Origin: an uncultured Clostridia bacterium
Lineage (GTDB): Bacteria; Bacillota; Clostridia; Oscillospirales; Oscillospiraceae
Assembly (NCBI GenBank): GCA_937907715.1
Contig: CALERM010000119.1
Coordinates: 1 to 6,646, forward strand
Reading direction: 5' to 3'
DNA length: 6,646 nt
Positions 6,150 through 6,646 of the stretch are shown one piece after another. Below the pieces are notes generated by a model. It searched no databases. It was not told the origin of the DNA and saw nothing but the letters and a program-made list of their open reading frames with translations. Each line of letters opens with the position of its first letter. The first letter of the stretch is position 1. The translations under genes were made by a program, and so were the position numbers.

Positions 6150-6646
6150 TCAGATGACGTTGTATTCCTTCAGGATTTTTTCGATGTCGGTGCCCTCGAT
6201 TTTCTCGAGTACCTTCTTGACCGCCAGCTTCTCGGCAAGAGACAGCTTCATATCCGTCGCCTTCTTGCCGTCGCGGAGCTTGACCGTTGCGTCCAGCAGC
6301 GCGCGCACATCATAGACGCTGCCCCAGACCTCCGGCACGCCGCGGTCAACGCTGCAGAGCGTATACACCGCCTCCATGCCGGTGCGCATGGAATATTCGG
6401 TCGTGAAGATCGTGTCGCGCGGCGTCTCGGCAAACTGACCGAGGAAGGCGAAGTTGACCGAGCCGTCGGGCACCACCTTCGGGCGGTCGCCATAGGCGCG
6501 CGGCATGAAGAACGCATCGATATACGGCATCATGACGGGTACCGTGTTGGCGCTGTTGGTGGCTAAGTCTTCAATTTCACCCTCCGGCACGCCGATGTGA
6601 TACAGCCACTCCATGCAGATCTCCTTGCCGGTGCACGCGCGCATCG
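6150..6646 (-). CDS. ohyA: Oleate hydratase, C-terminal part (5' truncated by window edge)
   Basis: This is the last 165 or so residues of oleate hydratase (myosin-cross-reactive antigen family), an FAD-dependent enzyme that adds water to the cis-9 double bond of oleic and similar acids to give 10-hydroxystearic acid, probably at the membrane surface. Recognition rests on long stretches typical of the family: CTGKEICMEWLYHIGV, SANTVPVMMPYI, FFMPRAYGDRP, GSVNFAFLGQFAETPRDT and FTTEYSMRTGMEAVYTL, followed by DRGVPEVWGS. The FAD-binding N-terminal part lies off the right edge, so the Met at 6644 is internal. The C-terminus (KILKEYNVI) reads as complete. In gut bacteria this enzyme detoxifies unsaturated fatty acids. 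The neighbouring operon on the same strand also looks lipid-directed but has its own promoter. Confidence 0.93.
   Translation of the reverse strand, partial: MRACTGKEICMEWLYHIGVPEGEIEDLATNSANTVPVMMPYIDAFFMPRAYGDRPKVVPDGSVNFAFLGQFAETPRDTIFTTEYSMRTGMEAVYTLCSVDRGVPEVWGSVYDVRALLDATVKLRDGKKATDMKLSLAEKLAVKKVLEKIEGTDIEKILKEYNVI

Overview
The window reads as chromosomal DNA from a GC-rich (by eye roughly 55-60% GC), anaerobic, low-GC-phylum-type bacterium of the Clostridia, most likely an Oscillospirales/Ruminococcaceae-like gut commensal. This rests on strong AGGAGG-type ribosome binding sites, sigma-A promoters, the variant galactokinase signature (GRTEISGNHTDHQ) I associate with Firmicutes, a zinc-ribbon membrane protein resembling the DUF6320 group, and a gut-type oleate hydratase. 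No taxonomic marker is present, so this is an inference. I see no rRNA, tRNA, insertion sequence, CRISPR array or phage gene.

Layout, left half (plus strand): the 3' end of a PhoR-type sensor histidine kinase (1-653), closed by a strong hairpin terminator. Then a NagD-like HAD phosphatase (818-1657) with its own extended -10 promoter, embedded in an 8-bp inverted repeat. Then a GHMP sugar kinase of the galactokinase type (1907-3022), with a consensus promoter and several repeat or palindrome elements around it. A 14-bp perfect palindrome at 3063-3094 is flanked by A and T tracts and terminates transcription from both sides.

Right half (minus strand, read right to left): the 3' end of an oleate hydratase gene (6646-6150), two hairpins, then a textbook sigma-A promoter (6072-6044). 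That promoter drives a two-gene operon: a 720-residue fusion of an HSL-type alpha/beta hydrolase to a condensation-type (alcohol acetyltransferase-like) acyltransferase (5996-3834), and, 28 nt downstream, a 232-residue zinc-ribbon protein with six predicted membrane segments (3805-3107).

How they may work together: the left half looks like a loose collection of independently transcribed sugar and phosphate metabolism genes. The right half is the more interesting part. An enzyme that makes hydroxy fatty acids (oleate hydratase) sits beside a single polypeptide with both an esterase fold and an acyl-transfer fold, co-transcribed with a membrane protein. I infer a possible membrane-associated lipid acylation/deacylation unit, perhaps acting on hydroxylated acyl chains. 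Nothing in the sequence proves the substrate. No gene-free stretch exceeds 300 bases; the longest (1658-1906) holds a terminator and the galactokinase promoter region.
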